Assembly (NCBI RefSeq): GCF_019048065.1
Contig: NZ_CP077291.1
Coordinates: forward strand, 2,790,001-2,854,000
DNA length: 64,000 bases
DNA from: Citrobacter farmeri
GTDB lineage: Bacteria > Pseudomonadota > Gammaproteobacteria > Enterobacterales > Enterobacteriaceae
Direction of reading: 5' to 3'
Part shown: piece by piece, positions 43,723-52,828 of the stretch
Position numbering within the stretch: the first letter of the stretch is position 1
Layout: each line of letters starts with the position of its first letter
Program-made: the position numbers and the translations under genes
Notes under the pieces: generated by a model
Told to the model about the DNA's origin: nothing
What the model saw: the letters and a program-made list of their open reading frames with translations, nothing else
Database searches by the model: none

Positions 43723-44847
43723 ATGATTCAGATACAAAAAGTCATGAATAAACATGACCTCAACGCCTTTATCTCTTTCCCTTCTTCACTCTATTGCGCT
43801 GACGACTGTTGGATAGAACCTTTGCATTTTGAACGCGCAGAGCATCTGTCGGCAAAAAATCCAGGGTCCGAACACATCTACTGGCAGGCATGGATCGCAA
43901 AAAAAGCGGGACGGGTTGTCGGGCGAATCACCGCGCAGATTGATACCCTGCATCGAAAACGGTACGGTGACGATACCGGGCATTTTGGCACGATCGACGC
44001 CATCGACGATCCTGAGGTCTTTAGCGCGCTGTTTGCTGCCGCCGAAACCTGGTTGAAATCCGTCGGGGCGCGAAAGATCACTGGCCCTTTTAGCCTGAAC
44101 ATTAACCAGGAAAGTGGTCTGCTGGTTGAGGGTTTCGGGACGCCCCCCTGCGCACTCATGCCACACGGTAAGGCCTATTACGGCTCCCGGGTCGAACAAC
44201 TTGGCTATACAAAAGGGATCGATCTGCTGGCCTACTGGATGCAGCGAACCGATTTATGTTTCTCGCCATCGCTGCTCAAACTGATGGATCAGGTGCGTAA
44301 AAAGGTGACTATCCGCAGCATTAATCACAAGCAGTTCAGTGAGGAAATGCAGATTCTGCGAGAAATTTTTAACTCCGGCTGGCAGCATAACTGGGGGTTT
44401 GTCCCTTTCACGGAACATGAATTCGCCACCATGGGCGAGCAACTCAAATTTCTTGTCCCGGACGATATGATTCACATTGCGGAGATAGATTCCGTCCCCT
44501 GTGCATTTATTGTTGGCCTGCCAAATATTAATGAGGCTATCACCGATCTCAACGGTCGACTGTTGCCGTTCGGTTGGGCCAGACTGCTCTGGCGACTGAA
44601 AGTGAGCGGCGTCCGTACCGCACGGGTGCCGCTGATGGGGGTGCGTCAGGAATATCAATTCAGTCGTATCGGCCCGATCATGGCTTTGCTGTTAATTGAA
44701 GCGTTACGCGAACCGTTTGCCAGACACCATATCGACGCGTTAGAGATGTCCTGGATTCTGGAATCCAATAGCGGGATGCGTGCGATCCTGGAACGCATCG
44801 GCGGGGTTGCCTACAAGCGCTATCGTCTTTACGAAAAACAAATCTGA
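43723..44847 (+). CDS. GNAT-type acyltransferase, probable bacterial ceramide synthase (bCerS-like)
   Basis: A 374-residue soluble protein with a split GNAT pattern: an N-terminal domain (WQAWIAKKAGRVVGRITAQID, HFGTIDAIDDPEVFSALFAAAETWL, GARKITGPFSLNINQESGLLVEGF) and a C-terminal domain (IAEIDSVPCAFIVGLPNINEAITDLNGRLLPFG..., ALEMSWILESNSGMRAILERIGG). Proteins of this type, often annotated as N-acetyltransferase, are found with SPT-like enzymes, and the Caulobacter member is the ceramide synthase that N-acylates the sphingoid base. The start at 43723 has an AGGG site. It faces the ligase operon across a shared promoter region, so the five ceramide functions are complete. Confidence 0.78.
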   Translation: MIQIQKVMNKHDLNAFISFPSSLYCADDCWIEPLHFERAEHLSAKNPGSEHIYWQAWIAKKAGRVVGRITAQIDTLHRKRYGDDTGHFGTIDAIDDPEVFSALFAAAETWLKSVGARKITGPFSLNINQESGLLVEGFGTPPCALMPHGKAYYGSRVEQLGYTKGIDLLAYWMQRTDLCFSPSLLKLMDQVRKKVTIRSINHKQFSEEMQILREIFNSGWQHNWGFVPFTEHEFATMGEQLKFLVPDDMIHIAEIDSVPCAFIVGLPNINEAITDLNGRLLPFGWARLLWRLKVSGVRTARVPLMGVRQEYQFSRIGPIMALLLIEALREPFARHHIDALEMSWILESNSGMRAILERIGGVAYKRYRLYEKQI

Positions 44848-45144
44848 CAGCAGCAGGAGGAGAAGGCGCGCCTGTTTGGTAAGCCTCCCCCTCTCCTGTT
44901 CTGGATTGCATCGACAGCGATGTAAGCAATGACGCTTTTCCTGCCAAAAACCATATTCTGAATAATCCTCCCCTTTCTGACGGCTTCCAGCCCCATGAAA
45001 TTGCGACTGATGTCGCAAAAATTTCACCCTGAAAATTCTGTCCATATAGCCGGGATTCTTGCCTATCACACATTTTCTGCCCTCTCCCTAAAGTAGGCCT
45101 TAGCCCATAACGTATGTTTTTTCAGCTAACAGGAGTCGCAGTAA
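44848..45144. other. Gap between lipid locus and sugar catabolic operon
   Basis: About 297 bases without a credible gene. Imperfect pairing between a GGAGGAGAAGGC stretch (44857-44870) and GCCTCCCCCTCTCC (about 44883-44897) could terminate the acyltransferase gene. The promoter of the sugar operon should lie in the right half; a TCACA half-site (about 45066-45070) has no partner at CRP spacing. Confidence 0.4.
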
Positions 45145-45846
45145 ATGATCGATTTTAATGACCCACGTCAGGTAGCCAAGGCCATTCAATTCACGAACGT
45201 CAATCCTGACCTGACCCGAGAAGGTCTGATCCAGCATCTGAATATCTGCATGGAATATCAGTTTGATGCAGCAATGATAGCCCCCTGCTGGGTCTCCCTT
45301 GCCAAAGACGTGCTGAAAGGAACAGGGGTTCGTGTCGCCACCACCGTAAACTTTCCGCAGGCTAACGACACTACCGCAATGAAAGTGGCCGTCGTGCGAG
45401 AACTGGCAAAAGAAGGTGCCGATGAGTTTGATTTCCCACCGAATCCAGGTTTTCTGTTGGGGGGCGAGGATGCGCTTTATCTCCAGGAACTGAAGGACGT
45501 CACCCATGTTGCCCATGACCTGGGAATGAAAGTCAAAGCCATGCTGGAATTTGGTTTCATCACCGAGGAAGCGATGAAAATCAAAGCCACCCGTTATGCC
45601 TATGAAGCCGGTATTGACTGGGTGAAACAGTCAAGCGGCTGGGGCAAAGGGGGTTGTGCCGCCACAGTAGAAGATGTTCGACTTCTCAAAGCGCATATCC
45701 AGGCGCCTTGCCGGGTCAAAGTCTCCGGTAAAGTGAATACGATTGAAAAAATGAAAGAGATGTTCGTAGCGGGTGCTGAATTAGTGGGGACCAGTTCCGG
45801 TCCTGAACTGGTCAAAGGACTGGTTGGCGACATCAACGCCTATTAA
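45145..45846 (+). CDS. DeoC-family aldolase
   Basis: A 233-residue TIM-barrel class I aldolase of the DeoC/FbaB superfamily. The predicted Schiff-base lysine is Lys161 in DWVKQSSGWG, the second active-site lysine Lys192 in VKVSGK, and the catalytic Asp96 lies in EFDFPPN. DeoC cleaves 2-deoxyribose-5-phosphate to glyceraldehyde-3-phosphate and acetaldehyde; the KTSTG motif is changed to KQSSG, so a related phospho-sugar is possible. It has an AGGAG site and heads the operon, followed by a PfkB kinase and an RbsD-type pyranase. Confidence 0.8.
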   Translation: MIDFNDPRQVAKAIQFTNVNPDLTREGLIQHLNICMEYQFDAAMIAPCWVSLAKDVLKGTGVRVATTVNFPQANDTTAMKVAVVRELAKEGADEFDFPPNPGFLLGGEDALYLQELKDVTHVAHDLGMKVKAMLEFGFITEEAMKIKATRYAYEAGIDWVKQSSGWGKGGCAATVEDVRLLKAHIQAPCRVKVSGKVNTIEKMKEMFVAGAELVGTSSGPELVKGLVGDINAY

Positions 45847-45854
45847 CCGAAAAG

Positions 45855-45876
45855 TGCCGCTGGCAGCAGCGGCACG
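45855..45876 (+). terminator. Hairpin between aldolase and kinase genes
   Basis: A 9-bp perfect stem GTGCCGCTG/CAGCGGCAC with a GCAG loop lies nine bases after the aldolase stop. No T run follows, so it more likely stabilises or processes the mRNA than ends transcription. Confidence 0.45.
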
Positions 45877-45904
45877 ACGCCCTGCACAATTTAAGGAGTA
45901 TGTG

Positions 45905-46837
45905 ATGAGTGTATTTATTCTCGGCAGTTATGCAAAGGCGCTGGTCATGACCGCTGAACGTATCCCGCTCGCCGGAGAAACGCTGATCGGACATAACTTC
46001 CGCCAGACATGGGGAGGAAAAGGTTCCGATATGGCGGTTCAGGCCGCTCGCCTGGGAGCCGACGTCGCCTATAGCGGCGTGGTGGGAAATGACACGTTCG
46101 GCAATGAGTTTATCGAACTGATGCAGGAAGAAGGGATCAACATTGATGCGCTGACCCTGACCAGCGAACTGCCCACTGGCGCAGGCCTGATCGTTAAGGA
46201 TGAAGAAGGACGCAATGTCATTGTCGTGGACATGGGTGCCAATAAGCTCTTTACCCCTGCTCTTGTCGATAACGCGCTGCAACAACTTAAAAACAGCCAC
46301 GTGGTGTTAACTCAATTAGAGATCCCACTTGAAACAGCGCTCTACGGTTTGAGAAAGGCCAAAGCGCTGGGTAAAACAACCCTTCTCAACCCGGCACCTG
46401 CCAGAGATCTTCGTGGACTCGATCTGAGCGCGGTTGACTTCCTGACCCCGAATGAAACGGAGGCTCGTGTTGCGCTGGGGCTGGCTCCGGACGATCCGCT
46501 CAGTAACCGCGAAGTCGCCGACAGGCTGCTGGAAACGGGATGCCGCTATGTTGTGATGACGCTGGGTGAAGCGGGCGCGGCGGTTTTCACCGCTGACACA
46601 ACGCTGGAGATACCGCCCTGTCTGGTCAAAGTCGTCGATAGCAACGGTGCCGGCGACAGTTTTAACGCCGCGCTTGCCGTAGCGCTTGACGAAGGCAAAC
46701 CCGTTAACGAAGCCGTTCTGTTTGCTAACGCCACGGCGGCGCTGTGCTGCTCAGACTGGGAAACGGTTCCCTCTTATAAATATCGCAGCGATGTCGATAC
46801 CTGGATGCAATTCAACCTGAGTCGAAGGAATCCATAA
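45905..46837 (+). CDS. PfkB-family sugar kinase (ribokinase/deoxyribokinase-like)
   Basis: A 310-residue ribokinase-family enzyme: TWGGKGSDMAVQAARLGA near 38-55, the LNPAPA and TPNETEARVALG segments, and the anion-hole/catalytic motif NGAGDSFNAALAVAL with Asp as base. It phosphorylates a free pentose or deoxypentose. The start at 45905 has AAGGAG at good spacing; an upstream frame overlapping the aldolase gene is rejected. With DeoC before it and RbsD after it, a 2-deoxyribose-type route is the simplest reading. Confidence 0.85.
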   Translation: MSVFILGSYAKALVMTAERIPLAGETLIGHNFRQTWGGKGSDMAVQAARLGADVAYSGVVGNDTFGNEFIELMQEEGINIDALTLTSELPTGAGLIVKDEEGRNVIVVDMGANKLFTPALVDNALQQLKNSHVVLTQLEIPLETALYGLRKAKALGKTTLLNPAPARDLRGLDLSAVDFLTPNETEARVALGLAPDDPLSNREVADRLLETGCRYVVMTLGEAGAAVFTADTTLEIPPCLVKVVDSNGAGDSFNAALAVALDEGKPVNEAVLFANATAALCCSDWETVPSYKYRSDVDTWMQFNLSRRNP

Positions 46838-46838
46838 C

Positions 46839-47339
46839 ATGAGACCCGACAGAATTTTACACCCCGAGCTTGCCGCAGCATTAGCCACGTTAGGCCATAC
46901 CGATATTGTGCTGGTCACCGATGCGGGATTCCCGATTCCTGCACAAGCGAACCGGATCGACCTCGGCTTCTGGCCCGGTCAGATTGACGTCCGGGAGATC
47001 CTGCGTGTACTGCGTAAGGAACTCTTTGTTGAAGAGGTGCATTTTGCCAGCGAAGTCCGTGATTGCCATCCGCAGTTGTATCGCGAAGTGCAAACGATCT
47101 ACACCGGTTCTGGCGCGGAATTCTTCGCTGCGAGTCATGAAACGCTGTGCCACGAGATTGCCCAACAGGCCAGGCTGATTATTCGCTCTGGCTCATTCGA
47201 ACCCTGGGCCAACTTCGCCCTTGTCGCCAGCACCGATCCGTTTGCCTGGTTCACTGACGCGTCAGGCGTACAGCCGCTTCCCGCCTATGTTGCACGACGC
47301 CAGCGTATTGTCGACAACATCGTACCGGAACTTAACTGA
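46839..47339 (+). CDS. RbsD/FucU-family mutarotase (pyranase)
   Basis: A 166-residue member of the RbsD/FucU family, which interconverts pyranose/furanose or anomeric sugar forms. LATLGHTDIVLVTDAGFPIP contains the catalytic His and Asp, and IRSGSFEPWANF is the conserved C-terminal substrate loop. The family is normally near 140 residues; here about 25 extra residues (DASGVQPLPAYVARRQRIVD) extend the C-terminus. It is one base after the kinase stop and supports it by supplying the right sugar form. Confidence 0.85.
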   Translation: MRPDRILHPELAAALATLGHTDIVLVTDAGFPIPAQANRIDLGFWPGQIDVREILRVLRKELFVEEVHFASEVRDCHPQLYREVQTIYTGSGAEFFAASHETLCHEIAQQARLIIRSGSFEPWANFALVASTDPFAWFTDASGVQPLPAYVARRQRIVDNIVPELN

Positions 47340-47351
47340 CAGGACATGATG

Positions 47352-48389
47352 ATGAAAGCAGCAGTAATCAGTCAGGCGCAGCCGGGCAAAGTGGAATTTC
47401 GCCATCAGGCAGTCCGGGCGTTAGCCTCCGGCGAAGCGTTGGTTAACGTTGAATGCTGCGGTGTCTGCCACACCGATTTACACGTTGTGCAGGGGGACTT
47501 TGGCCCGGTGCCAGGGCGTATCCCCGGACACGAAGGCATCGGGATTGTCAGCGCCATTGCCGACGACGTGACCAGCCTGAAGGTGGGCGATCGCGTCAGT
47601 ATTGCCTGGTTTTACGAGGGTTGTGGCGTATGCGAATACTGTGTCAGCGGGCGGGAGACCTTCTGCCGCAACGTAAAAAATGCCGGTTACAGCGTTGATG
47701 GCGCGATGGCAGAGCAATGCATCGTCAAAGCGGACTACGCGGTGAAAGTTCCGGAAGGTCTGGATCCCCTGGTGGCCAGCAGCATTACCTGCGCGGGCGT
47801 GACAACTTACAAAGCCGCTCAGGTTTCGGGAGTCCGTCCGGGGCAGTGGCTGGCAATCTGGGGTGCAGGCGGTTTAGGCAATATGGCGATCCAGTTTGCG
47901 CGCAATGTGTTTAATGCCCGCGTGATCGCCATCGATATACAGGATGACAAACTGGCGCTGGCCAAAGAAAGCGGCGCGGAAATCACCCTGAACCCCGGTA
48001 AAGAGGATGTCCCCGCTCGTATTCATGAACTGACCGGCGGCGGCGCGCATTCGGCGATCGTTGTTGCGGTGGCGCGCTCGGCCTTTAATCAGGCGGTTAA
48101 CAGTGTCAGAGCCGGGGGAAAAGTAGTTTGCGTAGCGGTTCCTGCTGGCGAGCTTTCACTGAATATTGTCAAAACGGTTCTGGATGGCATCCAGATTGTC
48201 GGCAGCCTGGTGGGAACCCGTCAGGATTTGGCGGAAGCCTTCGGACATGCGCTGGCCGGGCGCGTTCGCCCCATCGTGCAGCCTCGAAAACTGGAGGAAC
48301 TCAATGCCATTTTCAGGGAGATGGACGACGGCACAATCCAGGGAAGAATGGTGATTGATTTACGTACCGTGCAGCGCACAGAGGAGTGA
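47352..48389 (+). CDS. Zinc-dependent alcohol dehydrogenase, AdhP-like
   Basis: A 345-residue medium-chain alcohol dehydrogenase close to E. coli AdhP (MKAAVI...[39 protein letters not shown]). Catalytic zinc ligands are in CGVCHTD and GHEGIG; the structural zinc cysteines are in [15 protein letters not shown]; the NAD loop is GAGGLG. Three ATG codons lie in a row (47346, 47349, 47352); the third fits the family and the AGGA spacing. It may reduce the acetaldehyde made by the DeoC-type aldolase. Confidence 0.88.
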   Translation: MKAAVISQAQPGKVEFRHQAVRALASGEALVNVECCGVCHTDLHVVQGDFGPVPGRIPGHEGIGIVSAIADDVTSLKVGDRVSIAWFYEGCGVCEYCVSGRETFCRNVKNAGYSVDGAMAEQCIVKADYAVKVPEGLDPLVASSITCAGVTTYKAAQVSGVRPGQWLAIWGAGGLGNMAIQFARNVFNARVIAIDIQDDKLALAKESGAEITLNPGKEDVPARIHELTGGGAHSAIVVAVARSAFNQAVNSVRAGGKVVCVAVPAGELSLNIVKTVLDGIQIVGSLVGTRQDLAEAFGHALAGRVRPIVQPRKLEELNAIFREMDDGTIQGRMVIDLRTVQRTEE

Positions 48390-48393
48390 GGCA

Positions 48394-49548
48394 ATGAAAA
48401 TTACAGGCTGGCGTACGCTAACGACCTGGCATCACTGGGAGAGACCGATTGGTGATGTCAACGGTACCATCGAGTCCGGCGTGACCGAAGTGCCCATACT
48501 GATGCTGGAAACAGACGAGGGGATCACCGGCATTGGCCTGGGTGGACATGCCGACATCGAACGCGTCTTCCCGGCCATTGAAGGTGAAGATCCCCGTGCA
48601 GTAACCGCACTTTACGATCGCATGCTGGCCTGGGTTTTCAAGAGTGGTCACGCCGGTAGCACCTTCGGTGCCATTGGCGTTGTCGACATGGCCCTATGGG
48701 ATCTGAAAGCAAAGTGTGCGGGAGAACCGCTCTGGCGGCAGCTTGGCGCAAGACGTGGATTCGTTCCCGGCTACGCTTCGGGACTGGATTACCCGCTCTC
48801 ACTGGATGCGCTGGTCGCGTTGCATCAACGTTTTGCCGAACGAGGATTCAGCGCGTTCAAACTCAAAGGCGGGCTGGACGTTGAGCAGGATCGGCAGCGC
48901 TTTACGGCGGTCAGGGAGGTTTATCTGCGCAACACCCCTTCGCCAGTCATGATGCTGGACGTCAATGAATCAATGAACAGCAAACAGGCCGTCCGTTACA
49001 TCAACCGCTTGCAGGAAACGCTGGATCTGAGCTGGATTGAGGAGCCAGTCCGTCGCTGGGATGCCACCGGTCACGCCGCGATCCGCCAGCAAATCTCCTG
49101 CGCGGTGGCGACGGGAGAAAACCTGACGGGCATTGAACAGTACCTGCCATTACTGAAGGAACAGGCGGTCGATGTCCTGCAGGCGGGGATGTGCTGGGGA
49201 ATTACCCATTTTCTGCGCGTGGCGAATCTGGCACAGGCGTTTAATCTTCCGGTCAGCCCCGTCGGCTACAACGCGAATCCCGTCGCCCATGCCGCTGCCG
49301 CGGTCGCCAATCATCTGAGTTGTGAAGTGCAGGATCTGAATTTTCCGTTGGGTCTACAGGTAGATCAACGCATAGAAAATGGCGGCATCCTCTTGGGCGA
49401 TGAGCCCGGACTGGGGATTTCCATTGATGAAACGGCGATTCAGTCGCAGCAGGATAAGGGGAGCTGGACAATTGCCCGGGGCCCTCATGTCAGACCGGAA
49501 CGTGCCGGGCTAAGGCTAACGCTCCAGTCACCATTACGCGAACAATGA
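48394..49548 (+). CDS. Enolase-superfamily sugar-acid dehydratase
   Basis: A 384-residue protein of the mandelate racemase/muconate cycloisomerase group. The K-x-K motif FKLKGG (second strand) and metal ligands in MLDVNES, WIEEPV and ATGEN are visible. The usual His-Asp dyad near the end of the barrel is not: the expected QPD and PHG positions read QAG (VDVLQAGM) and PVGYN. It probably dehydrates an aldonate to its 2-keto-3-deoxy acid, using Lys as base. The start at 48394 has GAGGAG; a frame 13 codons longer overlaps the dehydrogenase gene. Confidence 0.8.
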   Translation: MKITGWRTLTTWHHWERPIGDVNGTIESGVTEVPILMLETDEGITGIGLGGHADIERVFPAIEGEDPRAVTALYDRMLAWVFKSGHAGSTFGAIGVVDMALWDLKAKCAGEPLWRQLGARRGFVPGYASGLDYPLSLDALVALHQRFAERGFSAFKLKGGLDVEQDRQRFTAVREVYLRNTPSPVMMLDVNESMNSKQAVRYINRLQETLDLSWIEEPVRRWDATGHAAIRQQISCAVATGENLTGIEQYLPLLKEQAVDVLQAGMCWGITHFLRVANLAQAFNLPVSPVGYNANPVAHAAAAVANHLSCEVQDLNFPLGLQVDQRIENGGILLGDEPGLGISIDETAIQSQQDKGSWTIARGPHVRPERAGLRLTLQSPLREQ

Positions 49549-49562
49549 TAAAGGACAAAAAA

Positions 49563-50513
49563 ATGAAAACCGTATCTCTGGGTCACACAGGAATTCAGGT
49601 ACCCGTTCTCGCGATGGGAGCGGCTTCGCTGGGTAGCATCTATCATCCCGTGTCCCAACAGCAAGCCAATGAAACGGTGGCAACCGCACTAAGTCATGGC
49701 GTGAACTATTTTGATGTTGCCCCCTATTACGGACTCACAAAAGCCGAAACGGCATTAGGCGCCGCGCTCAAGGGCGTTCGTCGTGAACGTTACACCCTTG
49801 CCACCAAGGTAGGACGCTACGGTGACAGCCTTTGGGACTTCTCGCGCGATGCCACCCTACGCAGTGTGGATGAGAGTCTCAGCCGTCTGGGGTGTGATTA
49901 CATTGATGTCATTCAGTGCCACGACATTGAATACGGGGATATGACGCAGTTGCTGGATGAAGCGCTACCAACGCTTCGTGAGCTCCGGGACAGCGGCGTG
50001 GTGCGCCACATTGGCATCACCGGATACGATCTGCCGCTGCTCGAACGCGTCGCCTGCGAGCAGAAAGTCGATACCGTCATGGCCTATTGCACATGGACTT
50101 TACAGGACCGACGACTGGGAGCCGTAGCGCAACGGTTGAACGAAGCCGGTATTGGCGTCCTCAACGCGTCTCCTCTCTCAATGGGACTGTTGACCCGTTC
50201 AGGTGCGCCGGACTGGCATCCGGCCCACGACGATGTCCAACGCGTGTGTCGCCGCGTGTCTGAACTGTGTGATAGCTATGGCGTCAACATTGCGCAGATA
50301 GCCCTGCAGTTTGCTCTGACGACCGCGGCTGAGCACGGTATCGCCTCCACCGTCATAGGGACAGCCAGTGCCGGGAACATGCTTGATAACGTCCGCTGGT
50401 CTGAGCAACCGCTCGATCCTGAACTGCTGGACAACATTAACGCCCTGATGGCACCGGTGCTAAACATCGGCTGGGATGTATTGCCGGGTAACGGCGGGAA
50501 GGCGCAGAAATGA
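49563..50513 (+). CDS. Aldo-keto reductase, L-fucose/L-galactose dehydrogenase-like
   Basis: A 316-residue aldo-keto reductase. The catalytic tetrad is visible: Asp and Tyr in NYFDVAPYYG, Lys in LATKVGRYG, His in VIQCHDIEY. The GVNYFDVAPYYG...ALGAALKGV.R segment is typical of the L-galactose/L-fucose dehydrogenase branch, which oxidises a sugar at C1 to the lactone with NAD(P). The start at 49563 has AAGGAC. It overlaps the lactonase gene by four bases (ATGA), so the two consecutive steps are translationally coupled. Confidence 0.85.
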   Translation: MKTVSLGHTGIQVPVLAMGAASLGSIYHPVSQQQANETVATALSHGVNYFDVAPYYGLTKAETALGAALKGVRRERYTLATKVGRYGDSLWDFSRDATLRSVDESLSRLGCDYIDVIQCHDIEYGDMTQLLDEALPTLRELRDSGVVRHIGITGYDLPLLERVACEQKVDTVMAYCTWTLQDRRLGAVAQRLNEAGIGVLNASPLSMGLLTRSGAPDWHPAHDDVQRVCRRVSELCDSYGVNIAQIALQFALTTAAEHGIASTVIGTASAGNMLDNVRWSEQPLDPELLDNINALMAPVLNIGWDVLPGNGGKAQK

Positions 50514-51373
50514 GAACCCTCGACAGTCATCTTCACCTCTGGGATCCGTGCTTGTTGCGCTATGACTGGCTTCGCGACCTGCCGTCATTAAACCGGACCT
50601 TTATGCCGCAGGAACTTGCCCGTCAAGTCGGCGCGCCAGAAGCGGCGATTGTAATTCAGGCCGACTGCGCCGCGGAACATGCGATTAAAGAGGTGAACTG
50701 GCTGAATCATCTGGCTGATGACAGTCCGGTCGCCGTGGCAGGTATTGTCGCCTGGGCACCTCTGGAATGCGGTAACGCCGTCATTCCTTATCTGCATCAG
50801 TTACAACAACTTCCACGTGTGGTGGGCATCCGACGTTCCCTACAGAACGAAGCGCTGGAATGGTTCTACAGCGCGGACTATCGCGCTGGTCTACTGGCCG
50901 CAGTAGAAAAAGGCTTTGTCATTGATATGTGCGTCAGAGCGGCGCAACTCCCGGCCCTGTTTGATCTGATGACATGGCTCTATGAACGGGCACCGGAAGC
51001 TCGCGTGGTTCTCGATCATATGGGCAAACCGGCCATCATCCGTAATGAATGGCAAGAATGGGCGGAGGGGATCAAGAAGTTGGCAACCTTCCCCAACCTC
51101 GTCTGCAAGATCTCTGGACTCCCGACGGAGGCCAACTGGGAAAACTGGCAACCCGAACAACTGAAGCCCTGGATACAGCAGGCCATAACCACATTTGGCG
51201 CTCAGCGCTGTTTATTTGGCGGAGACTGGCCGGTTGTTGAACTGGCCGGAGGCTACACCCGCTGGAGGAATTGCGTAACTGAAGCCATTACGTCTCTGTC
51301 GCCGGAGGAAATAAACGCAATAATGGTTGATAACGCCAGAAATATATACCTGAGCAAAGCCAAAAAAGGTTAA
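50510..51373 (+). CDS. Amidohydrolase-family sugar lactonase
   Basis: A 287-residue metal-dependent hydrolase of the COG3618 type (L-fuconolactonase, L-rhamnonolactonase). It has the N-terminal DSHLHLWDP metal motif, ARVVLDHMGKP and FGGDWPV. It would open the aldonolactone made by the aldo-keto reductase to the acid that the dehydratase then uses. The reading frame is fused to the previous gene by an ATGA overlap. The lactone identity (fucono-, rhamnono- or galactono-) cannot be fixed. Confidence 0.85.
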   Translation: MRTLDSHLHLWDPCLLRYDWLRDLPSLNRTFMPQELARQVGAPEAAIVIQADCAAEHAIKEVNWLNHLADDSPVAVAGIVAWAPLECGNAVIPYLHQLQQLPRVVGIRRSLQNEALEWFYSADYRAGLLAAVEKGFVIDMCVRAAQLPALFDLMTWLYERAPEARVVLDHMGKPAIIRNEWQEWAEGIKKLATFPNLVCKISGLPTEANWENWQPEQLKPWIQQAITTFGAQRCLFGGDWPVVELAGGYTRWRNCVTEAITSLSPEEINAIMVDNARNIYLSKAKKG

Positions 51374-51442
51374 TAAAATCGTATTCGCACTGATGTCGTT
51401 TATTTCATTTTACCCTACTGAATAAAATTTGAGGAAATAAGC

Positions 51443-52747
51443 ATGTCTGATAATATCAATTCATTGCCATCCGGGAAGGTTGCCGATAAGCATCAAGCCG
51501 ACTCTCCCGAAAGCAATATCATGGTCACCGGAAAAAAGAAAAATATATTGCTGGCCTCCCTGTTCGCCAATTTCTTTGTTCTGCTGGCCTTGTATTGCGG
51601 CGTCATTTCTGTTCTGTTGCCAAATCATGTCGCGCAAATCGATCCGGCCAATAAGGCTAACAACCTTGCCATCGTGATGACCACGGCGCTGTTGTTTACT
51701 ATTTTTGCGCAACCTATTGCCGGGGCATTATCCGATCGATGCCGTTCAACATGGGGCCGCCGCTCTCCTTTTATTGTTGGTGGTGCGCTAATTGGTGGGT
51801 TGGCGATTTTCGGTATCTCGATGATGACAACTATCGCCGGCATTGCGGTTTTCTGGCTGATGGCTGCCGTCTCTCTGAACTGTATGAACGGGCCGCTCGC
51901 GACCGTCGTGGCAGACCGATTCTTACCTGAAAACAGAGGGATAGCCTCGGGTTTCGTCGGCGCGGGATCGACGGCAGGCGGAACCGTCGGCATCATTCTG
52001 GCCGGGTATCTGGCCTGGAATCTCCAGTTAGGCTATCTGGTTTTTGCCCTGGCTATTGCAGCCTGCTGTGTCGCGTTCGTATTGATTAACCGGGAACCTT
52101 CAACGCGAAATCTGCCGGTAGAACCCTTCAAATGGGGAACATTTTTCAAAAACTTCTGGGTTAGCCCACGCCAGTACCCCGATTTCGGCTGGGCATTTTT
52201 TGGTCGCTTTGCAATGTATCTGGGCTACCAGGGCGTGGTAACCTATCAGCTGTATATCCTTCAGGATTTCATTGGCTTAAGTGTTGAAGAGTCCAATTAT
52301 GCCATCGGCACGATCTCGGTCATTACGCTGGTCACCCTGCTCTTTTCCGGTCTGGTATCCGGCATCATCTCCGATAAACTGCAACGACGTAAAATTTTCG
52401 TCTTTCTCTCCAGCATTCTGATGGCTGCTGGTCTCTGTATACCCCTGGTGATGCCGACCCTGACAGGTATGTATATTTATGCGGCGATTATGGGACTGGG
52501 ATACGGAGCATACACTTCCATTGATATGGCACTTATGACTCAGGTATTACCTGGCGGCGGTAAACAAGCGGGTAAAGATATGGGCATTCTGACGATTGCG
52601 ACAGTATTACCACAGTCGTTTAGTCCTATATTGTCGGCCTGGTTGTTAGCGACATTTAATAATGATTATTCAGCATTATTTATTGCCGCCATTATTTTTG
52701 TTTTTGCTTCATCATTCTTTGTATTACCGATTAAATCGGTTAAATAA
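51443..52747 (+). CDS. MFS sugar transporter (GPH-like)
   Basis: A 434-residue permease with twelve predicted helices and a hydrophilic N-terminus of about 30 residues. The loop motif SDRCRSTWGRRSPFIVGGALIGG resembles that of the glycoside-pentoside-hexuronide cation symporters. It has a GAGGA site and begins 69 bases after the lactonase gene, so it can be in the same transcript. It is the only sugar permease in the operon and would serve both enzyme modules, or only the 6-deoxy sugar one. Confidence 0.8.
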   Translation: MSDNINSLPSGKVADKHQADSPESNIMVTGKKKNILLASLFANFFVLLALYCGVISVLLPNHVAQIDPANKANNLAIVMTTALLFTIFAQPIAGALSDRCRSTWGRRSPFIVGGALIGGLAIFGISMMTTIAGIAVFWLMAAVSLNCMNGPLATVVADRFLPENRGIASGFVGAGSTAGGTVGIILAGYLAWNLQLGYLVFALAIAACCVAFVLINREPSTRNLPVEPFKWGTFFKNFWVSPRQYPDFGWAFFGRFAMYLGYQGVVTYQLYILQDFIGLSVEESNYAIGTISVITLVTLLFSGLVSGIISDKLQRRKIFVFLSSILMAAGLCIPLVMPTLTGMYIYAAIMGLGYGAYTSIDMALMTQVLPGGGKQAGKDMGILTIATVLPQSFSPILSAWLLATFNNDYSALFIAAIIFVFASSFFVLPIKSVK

Positions 52748-52828
52748 AAAATAACAGTTTGCAGGCGAGACCACACTCGGCAACGGGTGGGTGGACCCTC
52801 GCCTGCCCGCAACAAGAGGGACGCTATA

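Noticed and set aside
45061..45085. Possible CRP site before the DeoC-like gene
   Set aside because: Only one TCACA half-site is present; the matching half at CRP spacing is missing.
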